Shown here in pieces: positions 27,370 to 36,250 of a stretch of DNA of 64,000 nt. Position 1 is the first letter of the stretch. Each line of letters opens with the position of its first letter. Below the pieces are notes generated by a model that saw nothing but the letters and a program-made list of their open reading frames with translations, ran no database searches and had not been told where the DNA came from. Source of the stretch: Flavobacterium hiemivividum (lineage in GTDB: Bacteria; Bacteroidota; Bacteroidia; Flavobacteriales; Flavobacteriaceae); the NCBI RefSeq assembly GCF_004349145.1, contig NZ_SMFO01000001.1, forward strand, positions 682,001-746,000. Reading direction: 5' to 3'. The position numbers were made by a program, and so were the translations under genes.

Positions 27370-28143
27370 ATGAAGAAAGTTGCCTTATTTGCCAGTATAG
27401 TATTATTAACGTCTGCGTGCTTCCAAGCAGCAGCACAACAAAAAAACAAAAAAACCATGAAAAAAGTATTATTTGTTCTTACCAGTCACAGCGAACTTGG
27501 AGACACAGGAGAAAAAACAGGATTTTGGGTAGAAGAATTTGCGGCTCCCTATTATGAATTATCAGATAAAGGAGTAGAAATTGACATTGTAACTCCATTA
27601 GGCGGGCAGCCTCCAATTGATCCAAAAAGTGATGATCCATCTGCCGCGACAGAAGACACAAAAAGATTTGATAAGGATACTGCTTTACAAGCTAAATTAA
27701 AAAATACAAAAAAATTAGCCACAGTAAATCAAGCTGATTACGATGCCGTATTTTATCCAGGAGGTCATGGACCAATGTGGGATTTAGCAACAGATAAAAA
27801 TTCCGCAGATTTAATTTCATCTTTCTACAGTAATAATAAACCCGTAGCATTTGTATGTCACTCTCCAGCAGCATTAAAAAATGTGAAAGTGAATGGCGAC
27901 TACTTAGTTAAAGGAAAAAACGTTACCGGATTTTCTAATACAGAGGAAGCTGCAGTGGGATTAACTGATGTGGTTCCGTTTCTATTAGAAGATGCGTTAC
28001 AAGCTAATGGCGCGGCATATTCTAAAGTGGGCGACTGGCAACCTTATGCAGTAGAAGATGGTTTATTGATTACAGGTCAAAACCCAGCGTCTTCTATCTT
28101 AGTAGCCGAAAAATTATTACAACAATTAAACTCAAAAAAATAA
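27370..28143 (+). CDS. Exported DJ-1/PfpI-superfamily protein
   Basis: 257 residues from ATG 27370 (MKKVALFASIVLLTSACFQAAAQ); a TTG 21 bp upstream is not needed. The signal sequence has a weak lipobox (TSAC) or an SPI site at AAA-Q. The domain is DJ-1/Hsp31-like with the nucleophile elbow AFVCHSPAALKNV (Cys about 172) and PGGHGPMWDLATD. Hsp31/HchA relatives have glyoxalase III or deglycase activity against methylglyoxal-type damage; export of the protein is unusual for that role. It is 2 bp from the next gene, an aldehyde reductase type, supporting a joint aldehyde-defence function (inference). A TAAATTTG -7-like box lies at 27344-27351. Confidence 0.87.
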   Translation: MKKVALFASIVLLTSACFQAAAQQKNKKTMKKVLFVLTSHSELGDTGEKTGFWVEEFAAPYYELSDKGVEIDIVTPLGGQPPIDPKSDDPSAATEDTKRFDKDTALQAKLKNTKKLATVNQADYDAVFYPGGHGPMWDLATDKNSADLISSFYSNNKPVAFVCHSPAALKNVKVNGDYLVKGKNVTGFSNTEEAAVGLTDVVPFLLEDALQANGAAYSKVGDWQPYAVEDGLLITGQNPASSILVAEKLLQQLNSKK

Positions 28144-28145
28144 GC

Positions 28146-29303
28146 ATGTTAAACTTTGAATTATACAACCCTACGAATTTAGTATTTGGTAAGGGACAAA
28201 TAGAAAAATTAGGGGAATTAGTACCAAAAGGAGCTAAAATACTATTGGCTTACGGAGGTGGAAGTATTTTTAAAAATGGAATTCATGAGCAGGTTATAAA
28301 CAATCTAAAAGGATTTGAAATAGTAGAATTTAGCGGAATTGAAGCAAATCCACATTTCGAAACTTTAATGAAAGCGGTTGCAATTGTTAAAGAACAAAAA
28401 ATCGATTTTATTCTGGCCGTAGGTGGTGGTTCTGTAATTGACGGTGTGAAATTTATTTCAGGAGCAGTTAACTACGATGGAGATCCAATCGAGATTTTGC
28501 AAAAGCGTATCTTAATAAAAGAAAATGCAGTGCCTTTTGGAACAGTATTGACTTTGCCAGCAACAGGAAGCGAAATGAATTCGGGAGCTGTTGTTACAAT
28601 TGAATCTACTAAAGAGAAACTAGCTTTTGGTGGTTCTGCTTTATTTCCAAAATTCTCCATTTGCGACCCAACAGTAATTGAATCTTTACCAAAAAGACAA
28701 TTGCAAAATGGTGTAGTTGATGCCTACACTCATGTAATGGAACAATACTTAACGTATCCTCACGAAGGGTATTTACAAGATAGAATTGCCGAAGGAATTC
28801 TACAAACTTTAATCGAAGTGGGACCAAAGGTGGTAGAAAACCCAAAAGATTATGCGTTAGCGTCTAACTTTATGTGGAGCTGTACGATGGCTTTAAACGG
28901 ATTAATCCAAAAAGGAGTTCCTAGCGACTGGGCAACTCATATGATTGGTCATGAATTGACTGCTATGTATGGAATTGATCATGCAAGAACTTTGGCTGTA
29001 ATTGCACCAAGCTTATACAAAGTGATGTTTGAAACTAAAAAAGGAAAATTAGCACAATACGGAAAACGTATTTTCAATTTAACTGGAACTGAGGATGAAA
29101 TAGCAAATGAGGCAATAAATAAAACAGTTGAATTTTTCCACACTATGGGAATGGATACTAAATTGTCTGATTATACAAAAGACTATGACAAAACCGCAGA
29201 CTTTATCGTGAATCGATTTGATGAAAGAGGTTGGAAAGGTTTAGGAGAAAAACAAAATATCACATTAGACAAAGTGAAATCTATTGTTGAAATGAGTTAC
29301 TAG
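28146..29303 (+). CDS. Iron-type alcohol dehydrogenase, YqhD/BdhA-like NADPH aldehyde reductase
   Basis: 385 residues. Group III metal-dependent alcohol dehydrogenase. Nucleotide motif AVGGGSVIDGVKFIS; metal ligands in VDAYTHVMEQYL and MIGHELTAMYGIDHARTLA. Opening MLNFELYNPTNLVFGKGQ is characteristic of YqhD/BdhA enzymes, which reduce short aldehydes and glyoxals with NADPH. It is coupled to the DJ-1 gene (2-bp gap) and followed by a strong terminator, so the two genes form a complete operon opposite the LysR regulator. Confidence 0.93.
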   Translation: MLNFELYNPTNLVFGKGQIEKLGELVPKGAKILLAYGGGSIFKNGIHEQVINNLKGFEIVEFSGIEANPHFETLMKAVAIVKEQKIDFILAVGGGSVIDGVKFISGAVNYDGDPIEILQKRILIKENAVPFGTVLTLPATGSEMNSGAVVTIESTKEKLAFGGSALFPKFSICDPTVIESLPKRQLQNGVVDAYTHVMEQYLTYPHEGYLQDRIAEGILQTLIEVGPKVVENPKDYALASNFMWSCTMALNGLIQKGVPSDWATHMIGHELTAMYGIDHARTLAVIAPSLYKVMFETKKGKLAQYGKRIFNLTGTEDEIANEAINKTVEFFHTMGMDTKLSDYTKDYDKTADFIVNRFDERGWKGLGEKQNITLDKVKSIVEMSY

Positions 29304-29331
29304 TTAACGAAAAGTAAAATCTAGCTTAAAT

Positions 29332-29370
29332 AAAAAGGCGTTCTTGAATTAGATTCTAGGACGCCTTTTT
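29332..29370 (+). terminator. Intrinsic terminator of the DJ-1/YqhD operon
   Basis: Perfect 10-bp stem AAAAAGGCGT (29332-29341) / ACGCCTTTTT (29361-29370), 28 bp after the stop. Confidence 0.85.
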
Positions 29371-29538
29371 CATAACACCAAAACAAAACTAACTAATTCC
29401 AAATTCATAAATAACTTAATTAATAGTAAGTTATAACGTTAAAAAAATAACTATATTGTATTAAATTATAAAATATTTGATTTTTTTATGGTTTTTACTT
29501 TTATACCTTAACAAAACTTCAAGTATCATTAGTTATTT

Positions 29539-29571
29539 TTTGTTTAATTAATCCATTTTTAAGTACTTTTG
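29539..29571 (+). promoter_or_regulatory. Promoter of gpsA, Bacteroidetes type
   Basis: TTTG at 29539-29542, a 21-nt spacer, then TACTTTTG at 29564-29571 match the -33/-7 consensus fully. The start site would lie about 12 nt before ATG 29590, which decides against the upstream TTG start at 29569 because that codon overlaps the -7 box. Confidence 0.6.
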
Positions 29572-29589
29572 GTTAAATTTAGTAAACAA

Positions 29590-30585
29590 ATGAGCGGTAA
29601 AATAAAATTTGCAGTTATTGGTGGTGGAAGTTGGGCAACAGCAATTACAAAAATGTTATGCGTCAATCTTTCTGAAGTTTCGTGGTACATGCGAAACGAA
29701 CCTGCAATTGAACATATAAAAGCACACAAACACAATCCGAATTACTTAAGTTCGGTGGAATTTGATACAAAAAAATTAAAACTGACGAGTGACATTAACG
29801 AAGCAGTTGCTTATGCTGACTACATAATTTTCGCTATACCTTCTGCTTTTTTAGGCGGAGAATTAGAAAAATTAACCGTTTCCCTAGAAGACAAAGTAAT
29901 ATTTTCTGCGATAAAAGGAATTGTTCCTGAAACGAGTATGATCGTAGGAGAACATTTCCATTTTAAATATGACATCCCTTATCATAATATTGGAGTAATT
30001 ACAGGTCCTTGCCATGCTGAAGAAGTTGCTTTAGAGCGTTTATCCTATCTAACAATTGCTTGCGGTGATGCCGAAAAAGCAAAAGTAGTAGCCAATAATC
30101 TTTCTGGAAATTACATAAAAACTAAGATTACAGACGATATCATAGGAACTGAATATGCCGCAATGCTTAAAAACATTTATGCAATAGCAGCAGGAATCGC
30201 CCACGGTTTAGGTTATGGAGATAATTTCCAATCGGTTTTGATGAGTAATGGAATTCGAGAAATGAAAAAATTCATCAAGAAAGTCCACAAAATGAAGCGT
30301 AACATTAATGATTCGGCTTATTTAGGCGATTTATTAGTAACTGGCTATTCTATTTTCTCAAGAAACAGAATGTTCGGAAATATGATTGGAAAAGGATATA
30401 CAGTAAAAAGTGCTATGATGGAAATGAGCATGGTTTCTGAAGGCTATTACGCAACAAAAAGCGCTTACAAACTAAATCAAGGCTACGGTGCAAAAACACC
30501 TATAATCGATGCCGTTTATGAGATTTTATACGAAGGTAAAGATGCCAGAGCAGTTTTCAAGAAATTGACAGATCAACTAGATTAA
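29590..30585 (+). CDS. gpsA: Glycerol-3-phosphate dehydrogenase [NAD(P)+]
   Basis: 331 residues from ATG 29590 (MSGKIKFAVIGGGSWATAIT). Reduces DHAP to sn-glycerol-3-phosphate for phospholipid synthesis. Rossmann GGGSWATA motif at residues 11-18, the catalytic Lys in GTEYAAMLKNIYAIAAGIAHGLGYGDN, and YGAKTPIIDAVYEILYEG near the end are all typical. The gene is monocistronic with a good promoter and a bidirectional terminator. Confidence 0.95.
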   Translation: MSGKIKFAVIGGGSWATAITKMLCVNLSEVSWYMRNEPAIEHIKAHKHNPNYLSSVEFDTKKLKLTSDINEAVAYADYIIFAIPSAFLGGELEKLTVSLEDKVIFSAIKGIVPETSMIVGEHFHFKYDIPYHNIGVITGPCHAEEVALERLSYLTIACGDAEKAKVVANNLSGNYIKTKITDDIIGTEYAAMLKNIYAIAAGIAHGLGYGDNFQSVLMSNGIREMKKFIKKVHKMKRNINDSAYLGDLLVTGYSIFSRNRMFGNMIGKGYTVKSAMMEMSMVSEGYYATKSAYKLNQGYGAKTPIIDAVYEILYEGKDARAVFKKLTDQLD

Positions 30586-30616
30586 GATATCATTCATCTT
30601 CATATAAATTGGAGTA

Positions 30617-30677
30617 AAAAAACAACCGCAGATTCACAGATTTTATTAACAAATCTACGAATCTGCGGTTGTTTTTT
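30617..30677. terminator. Bidirectional terminator between gpsA and the 30700 gene
   Basis: Outer stem AAAAAACAACCGCAGATTC (30617-30635) / GAATCTGCGGTTGTTTTTT (30659-30677), 19 bp perfect, with T runs on both strands. It serves the convergent genes on each side. Confidence 0.9.
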
Positions 30678-30699
30678 ATTGGTATAACAATGAAAAAAA

Positions 30700-31107
30700 T
30701 TACCTCACGATAATTCCGTCGACGAATAATATTGGCACTTCTTCCACCGAATTTTCATTGATAGAATCAGCTTTAAAGATGAATTTTTTATCGTACAATT
30801 TGTCTCCTATAAAGTAGGTCACCATGAACTCGTTGTTGAGCACTAAAACGCTTTTTTCGAGCATTTCAATTTTCACCACCGAAACTGCAGGCACTTCTAC
30901 AAAGGCATGGCGTAAAAGTGAAGTTTTCTTCATTTCGCCATCGATAGTTCCAAATGCTTTAGAAACAACCATCACACTTTCGATAAGAAAATCACTGTCA
31001 TTCACTAAATAAGCATACCAAACTTTCTCCATAAAATCGTCACTCCATTCCTGCACAGCAGCAATAAATACGTTTTCTACTTCGGGTATAACGATGTCTT
31101 TTTTCAT
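30700..31107 (-). CDS. Conserved small protein next to pheS, unknown function
   Basis: 135 residues, no signal peptide or membrane helix. Begins MKKDIVIPEVENVFIAAVQEW; beta-rich, acidic, ends ILFVDGIIVR. It lies downstream of pheS on the same strand, 76 bp apart. I recall such flavobacterial proteins being mislabelled phenylalanyl-tRNA synthetase subunit alpha because of that position; there is no synthetase motif in it. Probably a cytosolic protein of unknown function. Confidence 0.75.
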   Translation of the reverse strand: MKKDIVIPEVENVFIAAVQEWSDDFMEKVWYAYLVNDSDFLIESVMVVSKAFGTIDGEMKKTSLLRHAFVEVPAVSVVKIEMLEKSVLVLNNEFMVTYFIGDKLYDKKFIFKADSINENSVEEVPILFVDGIIVR

Positions 31108-31183
31108 AATATAGTTTACGGTCCTTGGTTTTTAGTCCCTAGTGAGAATAGCCTTTACTAGCGAATAAATACTAAATACTTAT

Positions 31184-32209
31184 TTATATACTTGATTTAA
31201 ATTGCTCTAAGAAACGTACGTCATTTTCATAAAACATACGGATATCACCAATTTGATACAGTAACATAGCGATACGCTCTATTCCCATTCCAAAAGCAAA
31301 ACCATTGTATTCTTCAGGATTGATTCCACAGTTTTTAAGAACATTAGGATCTACCATTCCGCAACCCATGATCTCTAACCAACCGGTTCCTTTGGTAATT
31401 CTATAGTCGGTTTCTGTCTTTAAACCCCAATAAATATCTACTTCAGCACTTGGCTCCGTAAATGGGAAATAAGAGGGACGTAAACGGATTTTTGACTTTC
31501 CGAACATCTCTTTAGTGAAATATAAAAGTGTTTGCTTTAAATCAGCAAATGAAACATCTTTATCGATGTATAATCCTTCGACCTGGTGAAAGATACAGTG
31601 CGAACGCGATGAAACAGCCTCATTACGAAAAACTCTTCCTGGAGAAATAGTTCTAATTGGAGGTTTATTTTCCTCCATATAACGTACTTGTACAGATGAA
31701 GTGTGGGTACGCAATAAAATATCTGGATCAGTCTGGATGAAGAATGTATCTTGCATGTCACGCGCCGGATGGTATTCTGGCAAGTTTAAGGCAGAAAAAT
31801 TATGCCAGTCATCTTCGATTTCCGGTCCTTCGGAAACATTAAAACCAATATTAGAGAAAATATCTATTATTTGGTTTTTTACCAATGAAATAGGATGACG
31901 TGAACCAATAATCATTGGTTCTGACGAACGTGTTAAATCACCATAAAAACCCTTCGTTTCTTCTTTGCTTTCTAAAGAATCCTGAATGCTTTTAACTTTT
32001 TCTTCTGCAGAAGATTTTAGCAAATTAATTACCTGCCCAAATTCCTTTTTCTGATCATTAGGAACATTCTTGAACTCAGCAAAAAGTTCTTTTAAAAGTC
32101 CTTTACTGCCCAGAAATTTGATCCTAAATACTTCTAATTCTGCTTTATCTTGTGTAGAGAATGCTTGCGCCTCCCCAATATATTCTTTTATCTTGTCTAT
32201 CATTTTCAT
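31184..32209 (-). CDS. pheS: Phenylalanyl-tRNA synthetase alpha subunit
   Basis: 341 residues; a second ATG two codons on (32203) is equally possible. Class II catalytic subunit that charges tRNA-Phe with PheT. Motif 2/3 regions are visible: FHQVEGLYIDKDVSFADLK, RLRPSYFPFTEPSAEVDI, GWLEIMGCGMVDPNVL and FGMGIERIAMLLYQI. The N-terminal coiled-coil region is present. pheT is not in the window, as is usual in Bacteroidetes. A TAAATTTG -7 box lies just upstream. Confidence 0.96.
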   Translation of the reverse strand: MKMIDKIKEYIGEAQAFSTQDKAELEVFRIKFLGSKGLLKELFAEFKNVPNDQKKEFGQVINLLKSSAEEKVKSIQDSLESKEETKGFYGDLTRSSEPMIIGSRHPISLVKNQIIDIFSNIGFNVSEGPEIEDDWHNFSALNLPEYHPARDMQDTFFIQTDPDILLRTHTSSVQVRYMEENKPPIRTISPGRVFRNEAVSSRSHCIFHQVEGLYIDKDVSFADLKQTLLYFTKEMFGKSKIRLRPSYFPFTEPSAEVDIYWGLKTETDYRITKGTGWLEIMGCGMVDPNVLKNCGINPEEYNGFAFGMGIERIAMLLYQIGDIRMFYENDVRFLEQFKSSI

Positions 32210-32225
32210 CCAATAATTGAGAGTG

Positions 32226-32233
32226 CAAATTTA
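32226..32233 (-). promoter_or_regulatory. Candidate -7 element of pheS
   Basis: Minus strand TAAATTTG followed by CACTCTCAA, 16 bp before ATG 32209. The same 15-mer AATTTGCACTCTCAA occurs upstream of moxR (42967-42953). No -33 box is clear. Confidence 0.45.
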
Positions 32234-32319
32234 AGCATTTTTTATTTATTAAGTACGCAGTGGCAGTCGCAGTTTTCAGTAATGTTGATTGAAGACTGTG
32301 ACTGGAAATCGGATACAAG

Positions 32320-32676
32320 TTACGATATCAATTCTCTTTCGATAAAATAACTAACAATAGCTTCTTTCATTAAAACAGATTGCTCGCCTGCCTTTAGTGT
32401 TGGTAATTCTTCTTTAACACGATAATGAGGCCAACCTTCTTCATCGAAAAATTCGAATTCATAGAAGCCATACGGCTCTAATAAACGGCAAATCGCGATA
32501 TGCATCAGGTTTAATTTTTCGTCTTTTTTAAATTCACGGTGTACTTTCCCGAGTTCTTGAACCCCTATCAAATAGATAATGGCATCTAAATCTAGATCTT
32601 CACCTTGCGAAAATTGATTAGAAAGTATTTGTACAAGCTGTTCCCAGCGTTCTTTAAGTTGATTGTCTCTTGACAT
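32320..32676 (-). CDS. Conserved cytoplasmic protein, unknown function
   Basis: 118 residues, acidic, mostly helical. Contains LDLDAIIYLIGVQELGKVHREFKKDEKLNLMHIAICRLLEPYGFYEF and WPHYRVKEELPTL. It is a typical conserved Bacteroidetes hypothetical; I know no function. It is read away from cvpA (divergent) and lies upstream of pheS on the same strand with a 110-bp gap holding the pheS -7 box. Confidence 0.75.
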   Translation of the reverse strand: MSRDNQLKERWEQLVQILSNQFSQGEDLDLDAIIYLIGVQELGKVHREFKKDEKLNLMHIAICRLLEPYGFYEFEFFDEEGWPHYRVKEELPTLKAGEQSVLMKEAIVSYFIERELIS

Positions 32677-32903
32677 TTTTTTAGAAAATAAAATAAAGAA
32701 TAAAGAGAAAATCCTTCATTCTTTGCGTTTTAAAAATTTAATTCAGGCAAAGATAGGAACTCCGTTTTTGACTTCGGGATTTTCTATTCTCTATTTTCTT
32801 CATTCTTTTATAGACTTTTCTCTTTTACTTAGTTTTTCCCCTATTGTCTGCTGTATTTTCTTTATTCTTTTATCTTTGCTCCATTCTCTTTTATAAGTTA
32901 ACT
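32677..32903. repeat. Low-complexity purine/pyrimidine repeats in a divergent gap
   Basis: The left part (about 32683-32713) is AATAAAGAATAAAGAG-like; the right part (about 32780-32825) reads GGATTTTCTATTCTCTATTT and continues in the same style. Reversed, the right block resembles the left, so they form a loose inverted repeat. A TATCTTTG box (32871-32878) near the end could be the cvpA -7 element. Confidence 0.4.
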
Positions 32904-33443
32904 ATGAGTTTTTTAGACATTGTTTTAGGTGCATTACTTCTTTATGCTTTATTCAAAGGAATGAAAAATGGACTTTTCATTGAATTAGCTTCCTTAATTT
33001 CACTTATTTTAGGAATTTACATGGCTATAAAATTCTCTTATATGATAAGAGCAATGCTTACAAATCATGTTTCCTGGTCACCAAAATACATTGAAATAAT
33101 CGCATTTGGACTCACTTTTATAGCTGTGGTACTTGCCGTTCATGTATTCGCAAAAGTTCTAACGGGAATTATGGATTTTGCCTTTTTAGGTATATTTAAT
33201 AAGTTAGCTGGAGGTGTATTTAGTATTCTAAAAACCATTTTACTTTTAAGTGTGGTAATTAATCTTTTTCAGAAAATCAACATAAATAATATGATTGCAA
33301 AAGAAGAAACGCTTGATAAATCCATGTTTTACAATCCTATTCAAGAAGTTTCAAAATACATTTATCCTTCATTAGAAAAGTGGTATAGCGATTTTAGAGA
33401 AACCAAGAAAGCAGAAGAGACTAAACAAACAACTATGGACTAA
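32904..33443 (+). CDS. cvpA: CvpA-family inner-membrane protein
   Basis: 179 residues from ATG 32904 (MSFLDIVLGALLLYALFKGMKNGLF); a longer frame to 32844 is pyrimidine-repeat-derived and rejected. Four membrane helices, with the CvpA hallmarks GALLLYALFKGMKNGLFIELASLISLILGIYMAIK and AFLGIFNKLAGGVFSILKTILLLSVVINLF. CvpA is needed for envelope homeostasis and, historically, colicin V export in E. coli; its mechanism is not settled. Convergent with the bat operon end. Confidence 0.88.
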   Translation: MSFLDIVLGALLLYALFKGMKNGLFIELASLISLILGIYMAIKFSYMIRAMLTNHVSWSPKYIEIIAFGLTFIAVVLAVHVFAKVLTGIMDFAFLGIFNKLAGGVFSILKTILLLSVVINLFQKININNMIAKEETLDKSMFYNPIQEVSKYIYPSLEKWYSDFRETKKAEETKQTTMD

Positions 33444-33630
33444 AAGTCCTTAGTTTTGGTTTGGCAGACCAAAAGTCTGGACGGTTAAATTACAGATATT
33501 AACCGCAAATTCGCTAATTATAATATTTTTAAATTTTTGAAATTGTGGTGTTAAAGTTTTTAGAAGCTAAAGCGAAACGCACTTAAACTATATAGTTTTA
33601 ATCTCTATTTGAGACCAAATAATCCACAAA

Positions 33631-34374
33631 CTATTTCACTTCCTTTATAGCATCATTTTCAATCCAGCCTTCTGTACCGTCGGTTAATTGGACTTTTTTC
33701 CAATTGTCCACTTCTTCTTCAACAAACACTTTCGTCCCTTCATGAAGCACAAAAACAACCGAACTTCCGCCTTGTGGCTCGCTTCTTACCTCCGCAATTT
33801 CGGCAAAAACAATCGCTGGTTTTTCATTATCATCATAGCTTTTTTCGAAGAAAGCCGCTGCAACTGTAATCACAATAAAAACAATAAGTGCAAACATTAT
33901 AAAAAACGAAATCCTTTTGGCCAACGTAGTTTCTGAAAAATAATAGCCTAAAAAAGCAAGTAAAAATGAAATGGATAAGCCTATCGCAATCCACGACCAG
34001 GTATTGTAATGATAAATTCCGGTAAAATCACGAAGCAACTTGGCAAACCCTACTTTTGGCACCACCTTGACTTCATCAATAGTTCGTTTTTGAGCAAATT
34101 TAAGGTTGTTTATTACTTCACGATCATTTGGACTCAGCACTAAAGCCTTCTCATAGCTATAAATAGCCGGCGCCACTTTGTTCAGTTTATAATAACAGTT
34201 CCCAAGGTTAAAATACAATTCTGAGGAATGTTGATTTAATTTCAACACGCTTCCATAAGCATCAATGGCTTGCTCGTATTTCCCTGCTTTATACAATTCA
34301 TTCCCTTTTTCGAAGCCTGTTTGGGCAAAGAAAACTTGAGTTGTCAGTAATAATATATATAAAATATTCTTCAT
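33631..34374 (-). CDS. batE: BatE: TPR and SH3-domain aerotolerance protein
   Basis: 247 residues. Signal peptide (FFAQ), TPR repeats (about 20-95: GNELYKAGKYEQAIDAYGSV, YFNLGNCYYKLNKVAPAIYSYEKALVLSP), two membrane helices (about 122-172), then a bacterial SH3 domain (EVRSEPQGGSSVVFVLHEGTKV to the end). This layout is that of BatE, the last gene of Bacteroidetes bat operons. Bat proteins are linked to aerotolerance and envelope stress; their mechanism is not established. Stop at 33631 is 187 bp from the convergent cvpA stop. Confidence 0.9.
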   Translation of the reverse strand: MKNILYILLLTTQVFFAQTGFEKGNELYKAGKYEQAIDAYGSVLKLNQHSSELYFNLGNCYYKLNKVAPAIYSYEKALVLSPNDREVINNLKFAQKRTIDEVKVVPKVGFAKLLRDFTGIYHYNTWSWIAIGLSISFLLAFLGYYFSETTLAKRISFFIMFALIVFIVITVAAAFFEKSYDDNEKPAIVFAEIAEVRSEPQGGSSVVFVLHEGTKVFVEEEVDNWKKVQLTDGTEGWIENDAIKEVK

Positions 34375-34411
34375 TGTTTTGGTTCGTCAATTACAAATTA
34401 CTTGTTGTCAA

Positions 34412-36163
34412 TTATTGTATCTGCTTTTCTAAATCAGAAATTATCGACACTGCTTTCTCATAATCTTTTTGAATGGTCGCACTCGATGAAGGCGCATATC
34501 GCGCAATTTCACAATTCTCCGTCAGTGCAATAAAATCATCTACCGCGATAGGATTTGCATTTCTAGCTAACAAAATTTCTTTGATATTGTCTTTACTCAT
34601 CTCCGAAGTCTCAATATGTAATTTGGCTTTCAAAAAGTTGTGCATTGCTTTTTCAAGGGCAACATAAAACGGCTCTTTATTGCTTATTTGCTTTTTGGCT
34701 TCTGATAAATATTTCTTGGCTAATTTATTATTTCTTCTTATTCTGTTACCTACTACATCTCCATCAATTGCTTCTTTTTTCTTCTTAAGCAATACAATAA
34801 TTGGTAGCATTAAAAAAGGAAAAAACAACAATCCATAAAACAATTGAGAGCCAAAGAAATCGTCCTTTTTACTCGCAACCAAATTTGTTTTTAATTTGAT
34901 GTACTTAAATTGCTCGGTAGCCGAAATTTTATTTTTACCACTTTCTGAATTTGCAGCAGTGGGTCCATTCGCAGTGGGCCCATCTAAAATAGTAATCATA
35001 ATCTCAGCAGAGCTTATAGTTTTATATTTTCCTGATCCCAGATCAAAATAAGAAAATTGCATCGGTTTTACAGGATAATTCCCTTTGTACTGCGGTATAA
35101 TGGTGTAACTGTCAGAAATTTTCCCCGAAGTTCCAGACAAAGAAGTATTCACATTCTCAGTATGCACCGCATCGTACATTTCTAATGCATTTGGAACAAC
35201 CGGCTTTGGCAAAGTGAATAGCTTCATATTCCCTTTACCGCTAACACTTACAATCAAATCCATGCTCTCGCCGTTTTTCAGACTCGTTTTTGTAGGCGTT
35301 ACTTTGAAATCAAAACTTCCCACGGCGCCCGAAAAATCAGCGGGTTTCCCTGCTTCTGGAAGTGCTTTTACAGTAATCGTTTTAGCACCCGCAGACACTC
35401 TCTTACTATCTTCAGCTATTACAACACGCCCAAAAACATCCCTACGGTTTGTAGGCAGTTGCACATCGATATCAAGTGAAAGAGGCTCGATGGTCAATTT
35501 TCCTGATTTTTGAGGATATAAAACTGCTTTCTTAAGTACAATATAACGGTAACGCTCTCCTTTAAATGTTCCTTCTTCGGCAACTAATTGTTTAATCTCT
35601 ATGTTTTGGCTCCAAAAATCATTGTATTTCGGTTTATTGAGCTCTCTAAAATTGCTTATCCCAATATTATTACTGAAATACAATTTATAAACAACCGTAA
35701 TAGGCTCATTTACATAAGGATTTGTTTTAGAAATATCAGCAATTAAATACAAGTTATTATCTGCTGAAATACTAGTATCATTAGGATCTTTAGGTTGTTC
35801 CACCGCAGCGGTAACATTTATTTTAACCGGATTAGTTTTATACACCTGCCCATTGTATTCAATTGTGGCTTGCCTAATTGTTAAATTTCCTTTTTGAGTG
35901 GGCACGAGGTAATAAGAGTATATTTTCTCGAAAGAACTTCTTCCGTTTACCCATGACTGACTCACTTGTTGGCTTGGCCCCGCAATGACTCTAAATCCAT
36001 CAAAAGAAGGTTCGTTAAAATTGTCACCATCAATATTCATAGCAAAATCAACCCGCACTCTTTCATTCAGTCCAAGCGTGGTTTTACTGACTTTAGTCTC
36101 AAATTGTACTTGAGCTAAAAGTCCTTGAAAACTTAAGAGTATTAAAATTAAATATCTTTTCAT
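34412..36163 (-). CDS. batD: BatD: large periplasmic/membrane protein of the bat operon
   Basis: 583 residues. Signal peptide (LLSFQGLLAQ), several beta-sandwich domains with VQFETKVSKTTLGLNERVRVDF at the start and repeated FKVTP/KLFTLPKP-type strands, one membrane helix (about 448-470, FYGLLFFPFLMLPIIVLLKKK) and a cytosolic tail with KQISNKEPFYVALEKAMHNFLKAKL. This matches the BatD/oxygen-tolerance family. It lies between batC and batE with 87-bp and 37-bp gaps. Confidence 0.9.
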   Translation of the reverse strand: MKRYLILILLSFQGLLAQVQFETKVSKTTLGLNERVRVDFAMNIDGDNFNEPSFDGFRVIAGPSQQVSQSWVNGRSSFEKIYSYYLVPTQKGNLTIRQATIEYNGQVYKTNPVKINVTAAVEQPKDPNDTSISADNNLYLIADISKTNPYVNEPITVVYKLYFSNNIGISNFRELNKPKYNDFWSQNIEIKQLVAEEGTFKGERYRYIVLKKAVLYPQKSGKLTIEPLSLDIDVQLPTNRRDVFGRVVIAEDSKRVSAGAKTITVKALPEAGKPADFSGAVGSFDFKVTPTKTSLKNGESMDLIVSVSGKGNMKLFTLPKPVVPNALEMYDAVHTENVNTSLSGTSGKISDSYTIIPQYKGNYPVKPMQFSYFDLGSGKYKTISSAEIMITILDGPTANGPTAANSESGKNKISATEQFKYIKLKTNLVASKKDDFFGSQLFYGLLFFPFLMLPIIVLLKKKKEAIDGDVVGNRIRRNNKLAKKYLSEAKKQISNKEPFYVALEKAMHNFLKAKLHIETSEMSKDNIKEILLARNANPIAVDDFIALTENCEIARYAPSSSATIQKDYEKAVSIISDLEKQIQ

Positions 36164-36250
36164 CTTTTAGTCAATCCTTACTTTCCTTTCGGATTTATTT
36201 TAGTCCCTGTTTTATTTCTACTTACTATTCCCTTCTTAAATCAACCTGAA

